Shown here: one piece after another, positions 1 through 8,224 of the stretch
Position numbering within the stretch: the first letter of the stretch is position 1
How the letters are laid out: each line of letters opens with the position of its first letter
Assembly (NCBI RefSeq): GCF_026013475.1
Contig: NZ_JAPDPH010000027.1
Coordinates: forward strand, 1 to 49,753
From: Micromonospora yasonensis
Lineage (GTDB): Bacteria > Actinomycetota > Actinomycetes > Mycobacteriales > Micromonosporaceae
Reading direction: 5' to 3'
DNA: 49,753 nucleotides
The notes under the pieces: generated by a model
Database searches by the model: none
What the model saw: only the letters and a program-made list of their open reading frames with translations
Told to the model about the DNA's origin: nothing
Made by a program: the position numbers and the translations under genes

Positions 1-95
1 GCGGCCGGGTTCGCCCGCGCCTCGCTCCGCGCCTCCTGCGCCTCGGTCGCCGGCTCCTTGTCCGGGGAGCCCGACACCGGGTTCGGGTTCGTCAT
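1..95 (-). CDS. ABC transporter permease, N-terminus only (BMP/nucleoside type), partial
   Basis: Only the first 31 codons lie in the window. They begin [20 protein letters not shown] and are charged and Ala/Glu/Arg-rich, a typical cytoplasmic N-terminal extension before the first membrane segment, which lies outside. The ATG overlaps the stop codon of the upstream ATPase gene (ATGA, 4 bases), so the two are almost certainly translationally coupled. The permease assignment is inferred from position: BMP-family nucleoside transporters usually run lipoprotein, double ATPase, permease, permease. No membrane segment is visible here, so the family rests on context. Confidence 0.7.
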   Translation of the reverse strand, partial: MTNPNPVSGSPDKEPATEAQEARSEARANPA

Positions 96-1684
96 GCCTT
101 GTCCTCGTTGCCAGGGCCCTTGGGAGCGGTCGCACTGTCGCCGGGCGTACCGGAGGTGCCGTTGGTCGTGGTGGCGGTGTCCGGGGTGACGCCAGCCATC
201 AGCAGGCCGATCTCCTCGCGCGGGGTGTCCGGGCCGACCACGCCGATGATCCGGCCGCGGTACATCACGGCGATCCGGTCGGCCAGGCCGATGACCTCGT
301 CCAGCTCGCTGGAGACGACCATGACGGCGGTGCCGATGTCCCGCTCGCGGATGACCCGGCTGTGGATGAACTCGATCGAGCCGACGTCGACACCCCGGGT
401 CGGCTGGGCGGCGATGAAGAGCTTCAGCGGCCGGGACAGCTCCCGAGCCACGATCACCTTCTGCTGGTTGCCGCCGGAGAGGGTGCCGACCGCGGCGTCC
501 GCGGAGGAGGTACGGATGTCGAACTGCTCGATCCGCTCCTTGGCCGACTTCGCGATGGCGTCCGGCTTCAGCGACAGGCCCTTGCCGAAGGGCGGCCGGT
601 CGTAGATGTCCAGGACCAGGTTCTCCGCGACGGAGAACTCCTTGACCAGGCCGTCGACGCTGCGGTCCTCCGGCACGTAGCCGACGCCGGCGCGGAGCAC
701 CTTCTTGGTGGGCCAGCCGTGCACGGCCTCGCCGTCCAGCGTGATCGTGCCGGCGAGCGTCGGCCGCAGGCCCATGATCGCCTCGATCAGCTCGGTCTGC
801 CCGTTGCCCTGCACCCCGGCGACGCCGAGCACCTCACCGGCGTGCACGGTCAGGTCGACGCCGTCGACCGCGCGTACCTGCCGGTCGTCGTCGACGACCA
901 GGCCGGCGATCTCCAGGATCGGCTTGCCGGGGGTGGCCGGCTTCTTGTCCACCGTCAGCCGGACGCTGCGGCCCACCATCAGCGCGGCCAACTCGTCCCG
1001 GCTGGCCTCGGGCGAGGCGGTGCCAACGGTCTTGCCGCGCCGGATCACGGTGATCCGGTCGGCGATCGCCTTCACCTCACCCAGCTTGTGGGTGATGAAG
1101 ACGATCGACTTGCCGGCGGCCTTGAGCGACCGCATGACCGTGAGCAGTTCCTCGGTCTCCTGCGGCGTCAGCACGGCCGTCGGCTCGTCGAGGATCAGCA
1201 GGTCGACGTCGCGGGTGAGCGCCTTGACGATCTCCACCCGCTGCTGGATGCCGACCGGCAGGTCCTCGATCACCGCGTCCGGGTCGACCCGGAGGTTGTA
1301 CCGCTCGGAGACCTCGGCGACCTCCCGGCGGGCCCGGCGGCGGTCGAGGAAGCCGGTGAAGCCCCCCTTGACCTGCTCGGCGCCGAGCATGACGTTCTCG
1401 GCCACGGTGAAGACCGGCACCAGCATGAAGTGCTGGTGCACCATGCCGATCCCGGCTGCGATGGCGTCCGACGGGCCCTTCAGCTTCAGCGGCTTGCCGT
1501 CGACCAGGATCTCGCCCTCGTCGGGCTGGTAGAGCCCGTAGAGCACGTTCATCAGGGTCGACTTGCCGGCGCCGTTCTCGCCGAGCAGGGCATGAATCTC
1601 TCCAGGCTCCACCGTCAGATCGATGTGGTCGTTGGCGACCAGATCACCGAACCGTTTGGTGATGCCGCGCAGTTCGAGTCTCAG
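92..1684 (-). CDS. BMP-family (nucleoside/sugar) ABC transporter, double ATP-binding protein
   Basis: ATP-hydrolysing subunit of an importer, about 530 residues with two fused nucleotide-binding domains, the usual layout of the RbsA/YufO group. The first half has a full Walker A (GENGAGKST, near residue 36) and Walker B (LLILDEPT). The second half has a degenerate Walker A (GVQGNGQTE), a signature LSGGNQQK and FIAAQPTRG in the Walker B region, as is normal in the family. Start choice: a GTG at 1612 would remove the first beta strands. The reading frame runs upstream to a CTG at 1684 preceded by AGGAGG with 5 nt spacing, giving [13 protein letters not shown], the expected family N-terminus. 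It lies downstream of the lipoprotein gene and overlaps the permease. The substrate is probably nucleosides, by analogy. Confidence 0.9.
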   Translation of the reverse strand: MRLELRGITKRFGDLVANDHIDLTVEPGEIHALLGENGAGKSTLMNVLYGLYQPDEGEILVDGKPLKLKGPSDAIAAGIGMVHQHFMLVPVFTVAENVMLGAEQVKGGFTGFLDRRRARREVAEVSERYNLRVDPDAVIEDLPVGIQQRVEIVKALTRDVDLLILDEPTAVLTPQETEELLTVMRSLKAAGKSIVFITHKLGEVKAIADRITVIRRGKTVGTASPEASRDELAALMVGRSVRLTVDKKPATPGKPILEIAGLVVDDDRQVRAVDGVDLTVHAGEVLGVAGVQGNGQTELIEAIMGLRPTLAGTITLDGEAVHGWPTKKVLRAGVGYVPEDRSVDGLVKEFSVAENLVLDIYDRPPFGKGLSLKPDAIAKSAKERIEQFDIRTSSADAAVGTLSGGNQQKVIVARELSRPLKLFIAAQPTRGVDVGSIEFIHSRVIRERDIGTAVMVVSSELDEVIGLADRIAVMYRGRIIGVVGPDTPREEIGLLMAGVTPDTATTTNGTSGTPGDSATAPKGPGNEDKA

Positions 1685-1789
1685 CGCAACCTCCTGGAGT
1701 GCGAGCGATGGTGCAGCGTAGCGGCTGCCCGCCGGCCACCGCGCCGGGTGGGGTCAGTGGGGGATGCAGGTGGAACCGGCCGCCCCGGC

Positions 1790-1811
1790 AGCGCGGGGTG
1801 TTCCCCGCGTA
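1790..1811 (-). terminator. Short hairpin between the lipoprotein and ATPase genes
   Basis: CGCGGGG (1792-1798) and CCCCGCG (1803-1809) form a perfect 7-bp stem with loop TGTT, in the 205-base gap after the lipoprotein gene. There is no T-run. It may be an mRNA-stabilising or partially terminating hairpin that lowers ATPase and permease expression relative to the binding protein, as is common in ABC operons. That role is inferred. Confidence 0.35.
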
Positions 1812-1889
1812 CGCCGAGGCGGCCGGATCGTCACACCTGATGCCCGCCGGCCCCCGCCGATGGTTCCAGCGCGGCGACCGGCGGATCGG

Positions 1890-2975
1890 TCACTTGGTCG
1901 GCTGGGCCTTCGAGGTGACCGTGATGGTGCCGGCGGCGATGTCCGCCTTGATCTTGTCGACCTCGGCCTTCAGGTCCGCGGGGACCTTGCTGTCGAAGTC
2001 GTGGTACGGGGCGATCGAGACGCCGTTGTTGGCCAGGGTGCCGACGAAGCCCGGCTTGGCCTGGAGCTTCTCGCCACCAGCGGCCTTGAGCACGGCCTCC
2101 TTGACGGCGTCCGGGATGTTCTTGACCACGGTCGTCACCAGCGCCGGGCAGTTCGGGGTGCTCTCGCAGCCGTCGACGTCCACCCAGATCACCGAGTACT
2201 TGCCGTTCGCCTGGGCAGCGGCGGTGGTGCCGAGGCCCGAGCCACCGGCGACCGGCATGATGACGTCCGCGCCCTGGGCGACCAGCGCGTCGGAGACCTT
2301 CTTGCCCTCGTCCTGCTTGACAAAGTCGTTGGTGAAGGAACCCTTCTGGGTCGCCTTGTCCCAACCGATGACCTGGACGTTCTTGCCCTTGGCCTTGTTG
2401 TAGTACGCCACGCCGTCGGCGAAGCCGTCCATGAAGATGGTCACCGGCGGGATCGGCAGGCCGCCGTAGGTGCCGACCTTGCCGGTCTTGCTCATGCCGG
2501 CGGCCAGGTAACCGGCCTGGAAGGCGGCCTGAGCGGTGTCGAACTGCATCGGGTAGATGTTGTCCACACCCGGGTTCGAGTCGACGATCGCGAACTGCTG
2601 GTTCGGGTTCGCCTGCGCGGCCTTCTTGGTGGCGTCGGACATCAGGCCGCCGACCGCCAGGATGAAGTCGCACTTCTGGTTGACGAACCCGGTCAGGTTG
2701 ACCTCGTAGTCCGCCTCGGCCTTCGACTGGACGTTCTTGATCTCGATGTTGTCGTTGGCCGCCTTCGCCTCCTGCAGGCCCTTCCAGGCCGAGGTGTTGA
2801 AGGACTTGTCGTCGATGCCACCGACGTCGGTCACCATGCAGGCGCTGAACTTCTTGCCGCCGGTGCCGCCGGCGTTCTTCTCGTCCTTGGGGGCCTCACC
2901 ACACGCGGCGGCACCAAGCACCAGGCCACCCGCCACGATGGCGGAGGCGATCCGCATCCCACGCACAGAGCGCAA
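1890..2975 (-). CDS. BMP family substrate-binding lipoprotein (nucleoside ABC transporter)
   Basis: Extracytoplasmic binding lipoprotein of the importer encoded downstream, 361 residues. The signal peptide ends in the lipobox LGAAAC, with Cys25 as the lipidation site. After a short Gly/Lys linker the mature protein starts FSACMVTDVGGIDDKSFNTS, the hallmark of BMP/PnrA-like proteins. Further family features are GADVIMPVAGGSG and IWVDVDG. The start chosen is a TTG at 2975, preceded by GGAAGGAGA 5 nt upstream; an internal ATG six codons later has no ribosome site. Longer upstream forms would put non-signal sequence before the lipoprotein signal. It is first in the operon and has its own 5' region. 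Confidence 0.92.
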   Translation of the reverse strand: MRSVRGMRIASAIVAGGLVLGAAACGEAPKDEKNAGGTGGKKFSACMVTDVGGIDDKSFNTSAWKGLQEAKAANDNIEIKNVQSKAEADYEVNLTGFVNQKCDFILAVGGLMSDATKKAAQANPNQQFAIVDSNPGVDNIYPMQFDTAQAAFQAGYLAAGMSKTGKVGTYGGLPIPPVTIFMDGFADGVAYYNKAKGKNVQVIGWDKATQKGSFTNDFVKQDEGKKVSDALVAQGADVIMPVAGGSGLGTTAAAQANGKYSVIWVDVDGCESTPNCPALVTTVVKNIPDAVKEAVLKAAGGEKLQAKPGFVGTLANNGVSIAPYHDFDSKVPADLKAEVDKIKADIAAGTITVTSKAQPTK

Positions 2976-3231
2976 GACGTCTCCTTCCCATTGCCACCGC
3001 GTCGTGGCGGTGGCAGCCCTTTCGCCGGCCTGCGGTGTGCCGCCGGCGTCCCACGTTACGGACGGGAGCGTACGCCCGCGCCCACCCACCGGCCGACAAT
3101 CGTGCACGACTGTTGAGCGTCCGTTACCCCTACGTAACCCTCGCGTGGGGCACATCACTTGTCGTGCCGGCAGCCCTCCGGAGAGGTGCCGCGAACGTCC
3201 GTTTTCCCGGGCGCTTCCGCTGCCCGCAAAC

Positions 3232-3576
3232 CTACCGCCAGAAGACCGCGACAGCCGCGTTGAGCAGGGTCAACCCGATTATCGCAAGGAAGTGGCCGCG
3301 GTTGACGGACGCCCGCTTACGGGAGAAGAAGACCATGACGAAGATCAGCAGGGCGATTACCAACTTGGTAACAAGTTTCGCCGGTGCCGGCTCGTCGTCC
3401 GGGTCGCGCAGCGGTGCGGACAGCCCGAGCCCGGTGAGCACCTGGATGACCGCGCCCCAGAGCATGGCCGCGTTGATCCGCAGGCGACCGCTGAGGTACT
3501 GGGCGATCCCGCCGCCGAGCAGCAGGGCGAATCCGATCAGGTGGACGTAGAGGAGGATCAACCGAAGAGCTTCCAT
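3232..3576 (-). CDS. Small integral membrane protein
   Basis: 114 residues with about four hydrophobic segments (LILLYVHLIGFALLLGGG; MLWGAVIQVLTGLGL; LVTKLVIALLIFVMVFF; FLAIIGLTLLNAAVAVF). An acidic DPDDE loop and an SRKR loop suggest alternating topology. It resembles small actinobacterial membrane proteins of unknown function, and I cannot assign a role. The ATG at 3576 is preferred because GGGGAGG sits 9 nt upstream; the ATG at 3585 directly abuts that sequence. It lies 57 bases after the larger membrane protein gene and probably shares its transcript. Confidence 0.8.
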   Translation of the reverse strand: MEALRLILLYVHLIGFALLLGGGIAQYLSGRLRINAAMLWGAVIQVLTGLGLSAPLRDPDDEPAPAKLVTKLVIALLIFVMVFFSRKRASVNRGHFLAIIGLTLLNAAVAVFWR

Positions 3577-3633
3577 GGCGGCCATCCTCCCCTATCAACG
3601 ACGGTTCGTAGTAGACGGCCCGGCGAGCCGCCG

Positions 3634-4626
3634 TCATACCGTGACCTCCGCCGGCTGCCGGCGGTCGACCGCCGGGGCGGCCGCCGGCCGGAACCGCCCC
3701 ACCAGCACCAGGGCCAGGCCGAGTGCCGCGTAGCCGGTCAGCACCGCGAGGGCCCGGGATGCGCCCGCCCCGTCGAAGAACGCGGCCGAGCGGAGCAGCG
3801 TGCCGCCGGCCCCGACCGGCAGGAACTGCCCGACCGTCCCCCACGGCTGTGGCAGCAGCTCGGGCGCGGCGCCGACCGCGGACAGCGGGTTGCCGACCAG
3901 GAAGACCAGCAGCGCGCCGAGCCCGATGCCGGGGCCGCCGAACAGCCCTCCGAGGCCGGCCACGGTGCTCGCGGCGGCCAGCGCGAACAGTGCCATGGCA
4001 CCCGCCTCGCGCCAGCCGGAGCCACCCAGGATGCCGAGCCAGCCGTGCAGGACCGCCGCGCCGACCAGGCCGGCCAGGACGGCGTAGCCGACCAACCCCA
4101 CCAGCCGGGCGCTCCGGCGGGCGACGAGCATGACCAGCAGCGCCCCGGCCAGCATGCTGGTCAGCGCGAGCGGCAGGAAACCGGCGGCGAAACCGCTGCC
4201 GCGCGGGTCGTCCGGGTCGGCCGGGACGACCTGCACCACCGGCACCGGACGGCCGGCGGAGAGCTGGGCCGACGCCTCGGTGAGCAGCGCCGCCACGGTC
4301 GGGCTGGCCGCCGGGGCGGTGTGCAGCGTGACGCCGTCCGGGCCGGCGACGAAGGCCGCGTACACCTCCCGGTCGCGCAGCGCCCGGTCGGCGGCTGCGG
4401 CGTCGGGGAGGGTGGTCACGGCGAACGCGCCGGGGCGGGCGGCGGCGAGCCGGCCGGCGAGCTGGCTGGCCGCCGGGGGCGGCCCGGCGACGGCGACCGG
4501 CAGGTCGCGCGGCGCGAGGTGGGCCACCGGGGCCGCGAAGAGCGGCACGAGCAGCGCCTGCGCGCCGACCGCCAGGACGGCCAGCAGGACGGCGAGCGAC
4601 CAGGGAGATCGGATCCGGGACGACAT
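3634..4626 (-). CDS. ABC-2/YhgE-like multi-pass membrane protein (putative exporter permease)
   Basis: 330 residues. One N-terminal membrane segment (about 10-35) is followed by an extracytoplasmic domain of about 130 residues and then five or six hydrophobic segments. This is the layout of YhgE/Pip and ABC-2 permease-like proteins, which move lipids, drugs or cell-envelope factors. No ATPase gene is adjacent. It is divergent from a TetR gene, and operator-like sequences sit directly upstream of its ATG, so drug- or lipid-responsive repression is the natural model. The family call comes from topology rather than a catalytic motif. Confidence 0.7.
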   Translation of the reverse strand: MSSRIRSPWSLAVLLAVLAVGAQALLVPLFAAPVAHLAPRDLPVAVAGPPPAASQLAGRLAAARPGAFAVTTLPDAAAADRALRDREVYAAFVAGPDGVTLHTAPAASPTVAALLTEASAQLSAGRPVPVVQVVPADPDDPRGSGFAAGFLPLALTSMLAGALLVMLVARRSARLVGLVGYAVLAGLVGAAVLHGWLGILGGSGWREAGAMALFALAAASTVAGLGGLFGGPGIGLGALLVFLVGNPLSAVGAAPELLPQPWGTVGQFLPVGAGGTLLRSAAFFDGAGASRALAVLTGYAALGLALVLVGRFRPAAAPAVDRRQPAEVTV

Positions 4627-4639
4627 CAGCGCCTCCTAA

Positions 4640-4653
4640 AACGAACGCTCATT
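4640..4653. promoter_or_regulatory. Operator-like site 1 for the divergent TetR regulator
   Basis: AACGAACGCTCATT lies about 14 bases upstream of the membrane protein ATG. It shares the core CGAACGNTC with the site at 4696-4709. A TetR dimer bound here would block transcription of the membrane protein gene. Confidence 0.5.
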
Positions 4654-4695
4654 CTCTTTAAATGGAGACTGCGCCCGATCCGCTCCCGAGTCAAG

Positions 4696-4709
4696 AACGA
4701 ACGTTCGCT
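4696..4709. promoter_or_regulatory. Operator-like site 2, overlapping the tetR promoter
   Basis: ACGAACGTTCGCT contains the perfect palindrome CGAACGTTCG (4698-4707). It sits immediately upstream of a TACACT box, within the -35/-10 interval of the tetR gene. This is a classic place for autoregulation. Confidence 0.55.
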
Positions 4710-4710
4710 T

Positions 4711-4716
4711 TACACT
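4711..4716 (+). promoter_or_regulatory. -10 box TACACT of a leaderless tetR transcript
   Basis: TACACT is followed by 7 nt and then the GTG start, with no Shine-Dalgarno in between. Transcription would begin at or next to the start codon. Confidence 0.5.
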
Positions 4717-4723
4717 GTGCGGC

Positions 4724-5320
4724 GTGCCACGCGTATCGGACGAACACCTGGCGGCCCGGCGGCGGCAGATCCTCGATGCCGCGCGCCGCTGCTTCCTGCG
4801 CGACGGCTTCCACAACACGTCGATGCAGGACGTGATCGCCGAGGCCGGGCTCTCGGTCGGCGCGGTCTACCGCTACTTCCCGAGCAAGAACGACCTGATC
4901 ACGGCGATCGCCCAGTCCGTGATCGGCGGCGCGGAGACCGTCTTCGCCGAGCTGGCGGCCGCCGACCCGCCCCTGCCGCTGGCCGAGACGCTGGATCGGG
5001 CGCTGGCGTACGTCGACGCGCAGACCGGCCCGGACGGCATCCTGCGGCTGGCGATCCAGGTGTGGAGCGAGGCGCAGCGGGATCCGGCGCTCGCCGAATT
5101 CGTCGCGGCGACGTACGCCGGCTTCCGCAAGCATTTCGTGGCGATCGCCAGGCGGGCCCGGGACGCGGGCGAGCTCCCCCCGGACGCCGACCCGGAGGCG
5201 GTCGGGGCGGCCCTGTTCGGCCTGGTCCCCGGCTACTTCATGCAGCGCATCCTCACCGGCTCCCCCGACCGCGCCAGCTACCTCGCCGGCGTCCGCGCTT
5301 TGGTGCGCCGGGCTGGTTAA
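4724..5320 (+). CDS. TetR family transcriptional regulator
   Basis: 198 residues. The N-terminal TetR DNA-binding domain reads RRRQILDAARRCFLRDGFHN followed by TSMQDVIAEAGLSVGAVYRY and FPSKNDL, with the helix-turn-helix at about residues 28-47. The C-terminal ligand domain is variable and ends with a segment typical of the TetR_C_6 type. It is divergent from the membrane protein at 3634-4626 and probably represses that gene and itself through the two CGAACGNTC sites. The GTG start has no ribosome site but a well-placed -10 box. The TAA stop codon lies inside the left end of a GGGGCCCC repeat element, so the repeat appears to define the C-terminus. Confidence 0.9.
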   Translation: MPRVSDEHLAARRRQILDAARRCFLRDGFHNTSMQDVIAEAGLSVGAVYRYFPSKNDLITAIAQSVIGGAETVFAELAAADPPLPLAETLDRALAYVDAQTGPDGILRLAIQVWSEAQRDPALAEFVAATYAGFRKHFVAIARRARDAGELPPDADPEAVGAALFGLVPGYFMQRILTGSPDRASYLAGVRALVRRAG

Positions 5321-5370
5321 GAAGGGGCCCCTTTACCACCGGATGCGTTAACCGGGGGCCCCTCCTTTCA
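5317..5370. repeat. GGGGCCCC intergenic repeat, copy 1
   Basis: Reads GTTAAGAAGGGGCCCC, then an ACCGGATGC-containing spacer, then GTTAACCGGGGGCCCC and TCCTTTCA. It fills the gap between two convergent genes (tetR and the GH13 gene). Two other copies lie at 37255-37307 and 43312-43365. Each copy has two GGGGCCCC palindromes and could fold into one or two hairpins, so it may act as a bidirectional terminator. Confidence 0.85.
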
Positions 5371-5372
5371 CC

Positions 5373-7184
5373 TCAGGCGAGGCGCCAGACCTGGAAGGTG
5401 GGGCCGTCGGCGGGGAGGGTGACCGCACCGCCAGCGTCGGGACGCAGCGCCGGGGCGCCGCCGTACACGTTCTCCCCGGCCGGCAGGCCGGCCAGGCGGA
5501 CCGGGGTACCGGCCGCGCGGCGGGCCAGCACCAGCACCGTGCCGGTGGGCGCCTCGCGGAGGAAGACCAGGGTGTCCGCGTCCGCGTGCACCCAGCGCAG
5601 GCCACCCTGCCGCAGCGCCGGCTCGGCGCGCCGCAGCGCCAGCAGCGACCGGTACGCGTCGAACGTCCGCCGGTCCCAGCTCTCCGGCCGGTGCCACGGC
5701 ATCGGGGTACGCGAGCCCTCGCCGTTGGTGCCGGTCAGCCCCAGCTCGTCCCCGGCGAAGACCACCGGCGTGCCCGGCATGGTGGCGAGCAGTCCCGCCG
5801 CCACCTCCTGCCGCGCGGCGTCGCCGACCACGGTCCGGATCCGGGCCGAGTCGTGCGACCCGAGCAGCTGCCATGAGTGCACGTACGACCGCCAGGAGAT
5901 CAGCGACCGGTAGGTGTTCATCGTGGCCAGCATGGCGCCCGCGTCCCGCCCCCGGACCCCGCCCGGCGTGCCGAGGAAGTTCGGCACCGGCTGCTCACCC
6001 CGGCGCAGCCAGGACCAGACCGGGTCGGTGAAGCCGACGTAGTTCATGGTGCCGTGCCAGCCGTCCCGGTCCAGGTCACCGGTGTGGTCGTGGCCGTGCT
6101 CGGCGAGCAGCAGCCCGTCGGCCCGGGTGTCGGCGACCACCTCGCGCAGCAGCCGCGCCACCTCGTGGGTGTACGCGTCCGCCCCCCGCCGGCCGGTCAT
6201 GTTCGCCACGTCGACCCGCCAGCCGTCCAACCCGTACGGCGGGCGCAGCCAGCGGCGCAGCAGCGAGTCCTCGGCGGTGGCGAAGCGCCGGCGCAGCTCC
6301 GCGCTGCCCCAGTTGAGCTTCGGCAGCGACTTGACCCCGTTCCACGACTCGTAATCCCCGCCGGCCAGGTCGAAGTAGTACAGCTCCCGCTCCGGCGCGT
6401 GCACGTCCGCGACGGCCCGCGTGAACCACTCGTGCGCGTCGCCGGTGTGGTTGCTGGTGATGTCGCCGAGCAGCCGCCAGCCCCGGGTGTGCACCGCGTC
6501 GGCGAGCCGGGCCAGGGCGGCGTCCCCGCCGAGCAGCGGGTCGACGGTGTCGAAGCTGGCCGCGTCGTACCGGTGGTTGGAGCGGGCCGGGAAGATCGGG
6601 GTGAGGTAGACGGTGTTCACCCCGAGCCGGTCCAGGTGGTCCAGGTGTTCGGTGACGCCGTCCAGGTCGCCGCCGTAGAACTGGCGCGGCGTCTCCGGGC
6701 CACGCCCGATCACCGGGGTGTCCCAGTCGCAGGGGATGGCCCAGTCCGGGGCGGTCCGGCCGGTGGCGGCGGCCGAGCGGGCGAACCGGTCCGGGAAGAT
6801 CTGGTAGATCACCGCGTCCCGGGCCCAGGCCGGCGGTGGTGCGTAGCTGACCAGCTTGAAGTCGCCGTTGTCCGGCACGTCGTGGTCGACCAGGCCGGCG
6901 GCGTTGAGCCAGCGGTAGCCCGTGCCGCCCTCGAGCAGGAAGCGGTAGTTGCTGACCGGGTTGCGGACCTCGACGTCGGCCCGCCACCACACGTCACCGC
7001 CCTCGGTGCGGTCCACGACGGCCTCGGCGAAGCGCGGCTCGCCGTCGCCGGTGGTCCGGACGTGCACCTGGCGGACGTCGGCGCCGGCCGGCACCCGGAC
7101 GAAGACCGGCACGGTCTGCCCGAGCGCCGGCTCCTGCTCGGGTACGTAGGTGGCGGATCCGTCGTGGTGCGGCTGGAGAGACAT
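5373..7184 (-). CDS. Glycoside hydrolase family 13 (neopullulanase / maltodextrin glucosidase type)
   Basis: Cytoplasmic alpha-glucan hydrolase of about 603 residues. An N-terminal beta-sandwich (about 1-115, with NYRFLLEGG) precedes the barrel that begins DAVIYQIFPDRFA. Catalytic residues are visible: nucleophile Asp325 (GWRVDVAN), acid/base Glu362 (LLAEHGHD) and transition-state Asp445 (LLGSHDSAR). There is no signal peptide, so it acts on imported maltodextrins. ATG 7184 has GAAAGG 7 nt upstream and is preferred over GTG 7190. It follows malG by 140 bases on the same strand and probably belongs to the malEFG transcript. Its stop abuts repeat copy 1. The exact specificity (neopullulanase, cyclomaltodextrinase or maltodextrin glucosidase) cannot be told. 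Confidence 0.9.
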   Translation of the reverse strand: MSLQPHHDGSATYVPEQEPALGQTVPVFVRVPAGADVRQVHVRTTGDGEPRFAEAVVDRTEGGDVWWRADVEVRNPVSNYRFLLEGGTGYRWLNAAGLVDHDVPDNGDFKLVSYAPPPAWARDAVIYQIFPDRFARSAAATGRTAPDWAIPCDWDTPVIGRGPETPRQFYGGDLDGVTEHLDHLDRLGVNTVYLTPIFPARSNHRYDAASFDTVDPLLGGDAALARLADAVHTRGWRLLGDITSNHTGDAHEWFTRAVADVHAPERELYYFDLAGGDYESWNGVKSLPKLNWGSAELRRRFATAEDSLLRRWLRPPYGLDGWRVDVANMTGRRGADAYTHEVARLLREVVADTRADGLLLAEHGHDHTGDLDRDGWHGTMNYVGFTDPVWSWLRRGEQPVPNFLGTPGGVRGRDAGAMLATMNTYRSLISWRSYVHSWQLLGSHDSARIRTVVGDAARQEVAAGLLATMPGTPVVFAGDELGLTGTNGEGSRTPMPWHRPESWDRRTFDAYRSLLALRRAEPALRQGGLRWVHADADTLVFLREAPTGTVLVLARRAAGTPVRLAGLPAGENVYGGAPALRPDAGGAVTLPADGPTFQVWRLA

Positions 7185-7324
7185 GGACACGCCTTTCGCG
7201 TCGTTCGGACAGGGAGAGGGGCGGGCACCCGCCGCGGCCGGTCACCCGACCGCGGCGGTCCGCCCGGAAACCGCTCCGGTGTACGCCGACACGACGCCCT
7301 TGCCGCAGCGTGAGCCGAGGAGGC

Positions 7325-8224
7325 TCAGCCTTTGACAGCTCCGGCGGTCAAGCCGGAGACGATGTAGCGCTGGAGCAGTTGGAACACCAGCACCGTCGGG
7401 ATGGCGGTGAGCAGGGTGCCCGCCGCGAACATCCCGAAGTTGTTGTTGCGCTCGCCGGCCACCAGGCCGAACATGCCGACCGCGAGGGTCTTCGACTCGG
7501 TGTTGGTGAGGAACACGTTGGCGATGAGGAACTCGTTGATCGCGCCGATGAAGGCGAGCAGCCCGGTCACCGCCAGGATCGGCGCCACCAGCGGCAGCAT
7601 GATCCGGAAGAACACCTGGGGGTGCGAGGCGCCGTCCATGGTCGCCGACTCGTCCAGTTCCTTCGGCAGGGTGTCGAAGAAGCCCTTCATCAGCCAGGTG
7701 TTCGCGCCCAGCGCGCCACCCATGTAGAGCAGGAACAGGCCCCACGGGGTGTTGAAGCCGATCGCCGGGTACAGGTCGGTGATCGTCGTGAAGATCAGGA
7801 AGATCGCCACGATGGCCAGGAACTGCGGGAACATCTGGATCAGCAGCAGCGTGAGCAGGCCGACCCGGCGGCCGGCGAAGCGCATCCGGGAGAACGCGTA
7901 CGCCGCGAGCGACGACAGGAAGATCGACGCGAAGCTGGCCACGCCCGCCAGCAGCAGCGAGTTGAGGAACCAGTGGGCGAAGGCGGTCTTCTGGAAGAGG
8001 TTGCTGAAGTTCTCGACCGAGGCACCGGTCGGCAGCAGCTCGGTCGAGGAGAGCGTGCCGAGCGGGTTCAGCGCCGCCGAGATCACGAACAGGATCGGGA
8101 AGAGGCTGAACGCGACGGCCAGCACCCCGACGAGGTGCCGCCAGCCCACCTGGGCGAACCAGCGGCTCCTCGACTTCCCGGCCGAGTTGCGGTTGGCGAC
8201 CGGGGCGTCCGCGTAGGTGGTCAC
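7325..8224 (-). CDS. malG: Maltose/maltodextrin ABC transporter permease, MalG type
   Basis: 299-residue inner permease of the maltodextrin importer with six hydrophobic segments. The EAA loop, which contacts the ATPase, reads ELDESATMDGASHPQVFF. Family features include QMFPQFLAIVAIF and the C-terminal YIVSGLTAGAVKG typical of MalG. The start is GTG at 8224, with AGGAGG 7 nt upstream; it overlaps the malF stop (GTGA). Longer in-frame starts inside malF are not credible. No msiK-like ATPase gene is present, consistent with the shared multi-sugar ATPase (MsiK) used by such systems in Streptomyces. Confidence 0.93.
   Translation of the reverse strand: MTTYADAPVANRNSAGKSRSRWFAQVGWRHLVGVLAVAFSLFPILFVISAALNPLGTLSSTELLPTGASVENFSNLFQKTAFAHWFLNSLLLAGVASFASIFLSSLAAYAFSRMRFAGRRVGLLTLLLIQMFPQFLAIVAIFLIFTTITDLYPAIGFNTPWGLFLLYMGGALGANTWLMKGFFDTLPKELDESATMDGASHPQVFFRIMLPLVAPILAVTGLLAFIGAINEFLIANVFLTNTESKTLAVGMFGLVAGERNNNFGMFAAGTLLTAIPTVLVFQLLQRYIVSGLTAGAVKG

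Noticed and set aside
3123..3138. GTTAC...GTAAC inverted repeat upstream of the BMP lipoprotein gene as an operator
   Set aside because: The arms are only 5 bases and no second copy or regulator gene is nearby; too weak to list as a feature.
2737..5913. Open frame of 1058 codons on the plus strand
   Set aside because: It is antisense to four genes with clear motifs and has Arg/Ala/Pro-rich sequence typical of GC-rich shadow frames.
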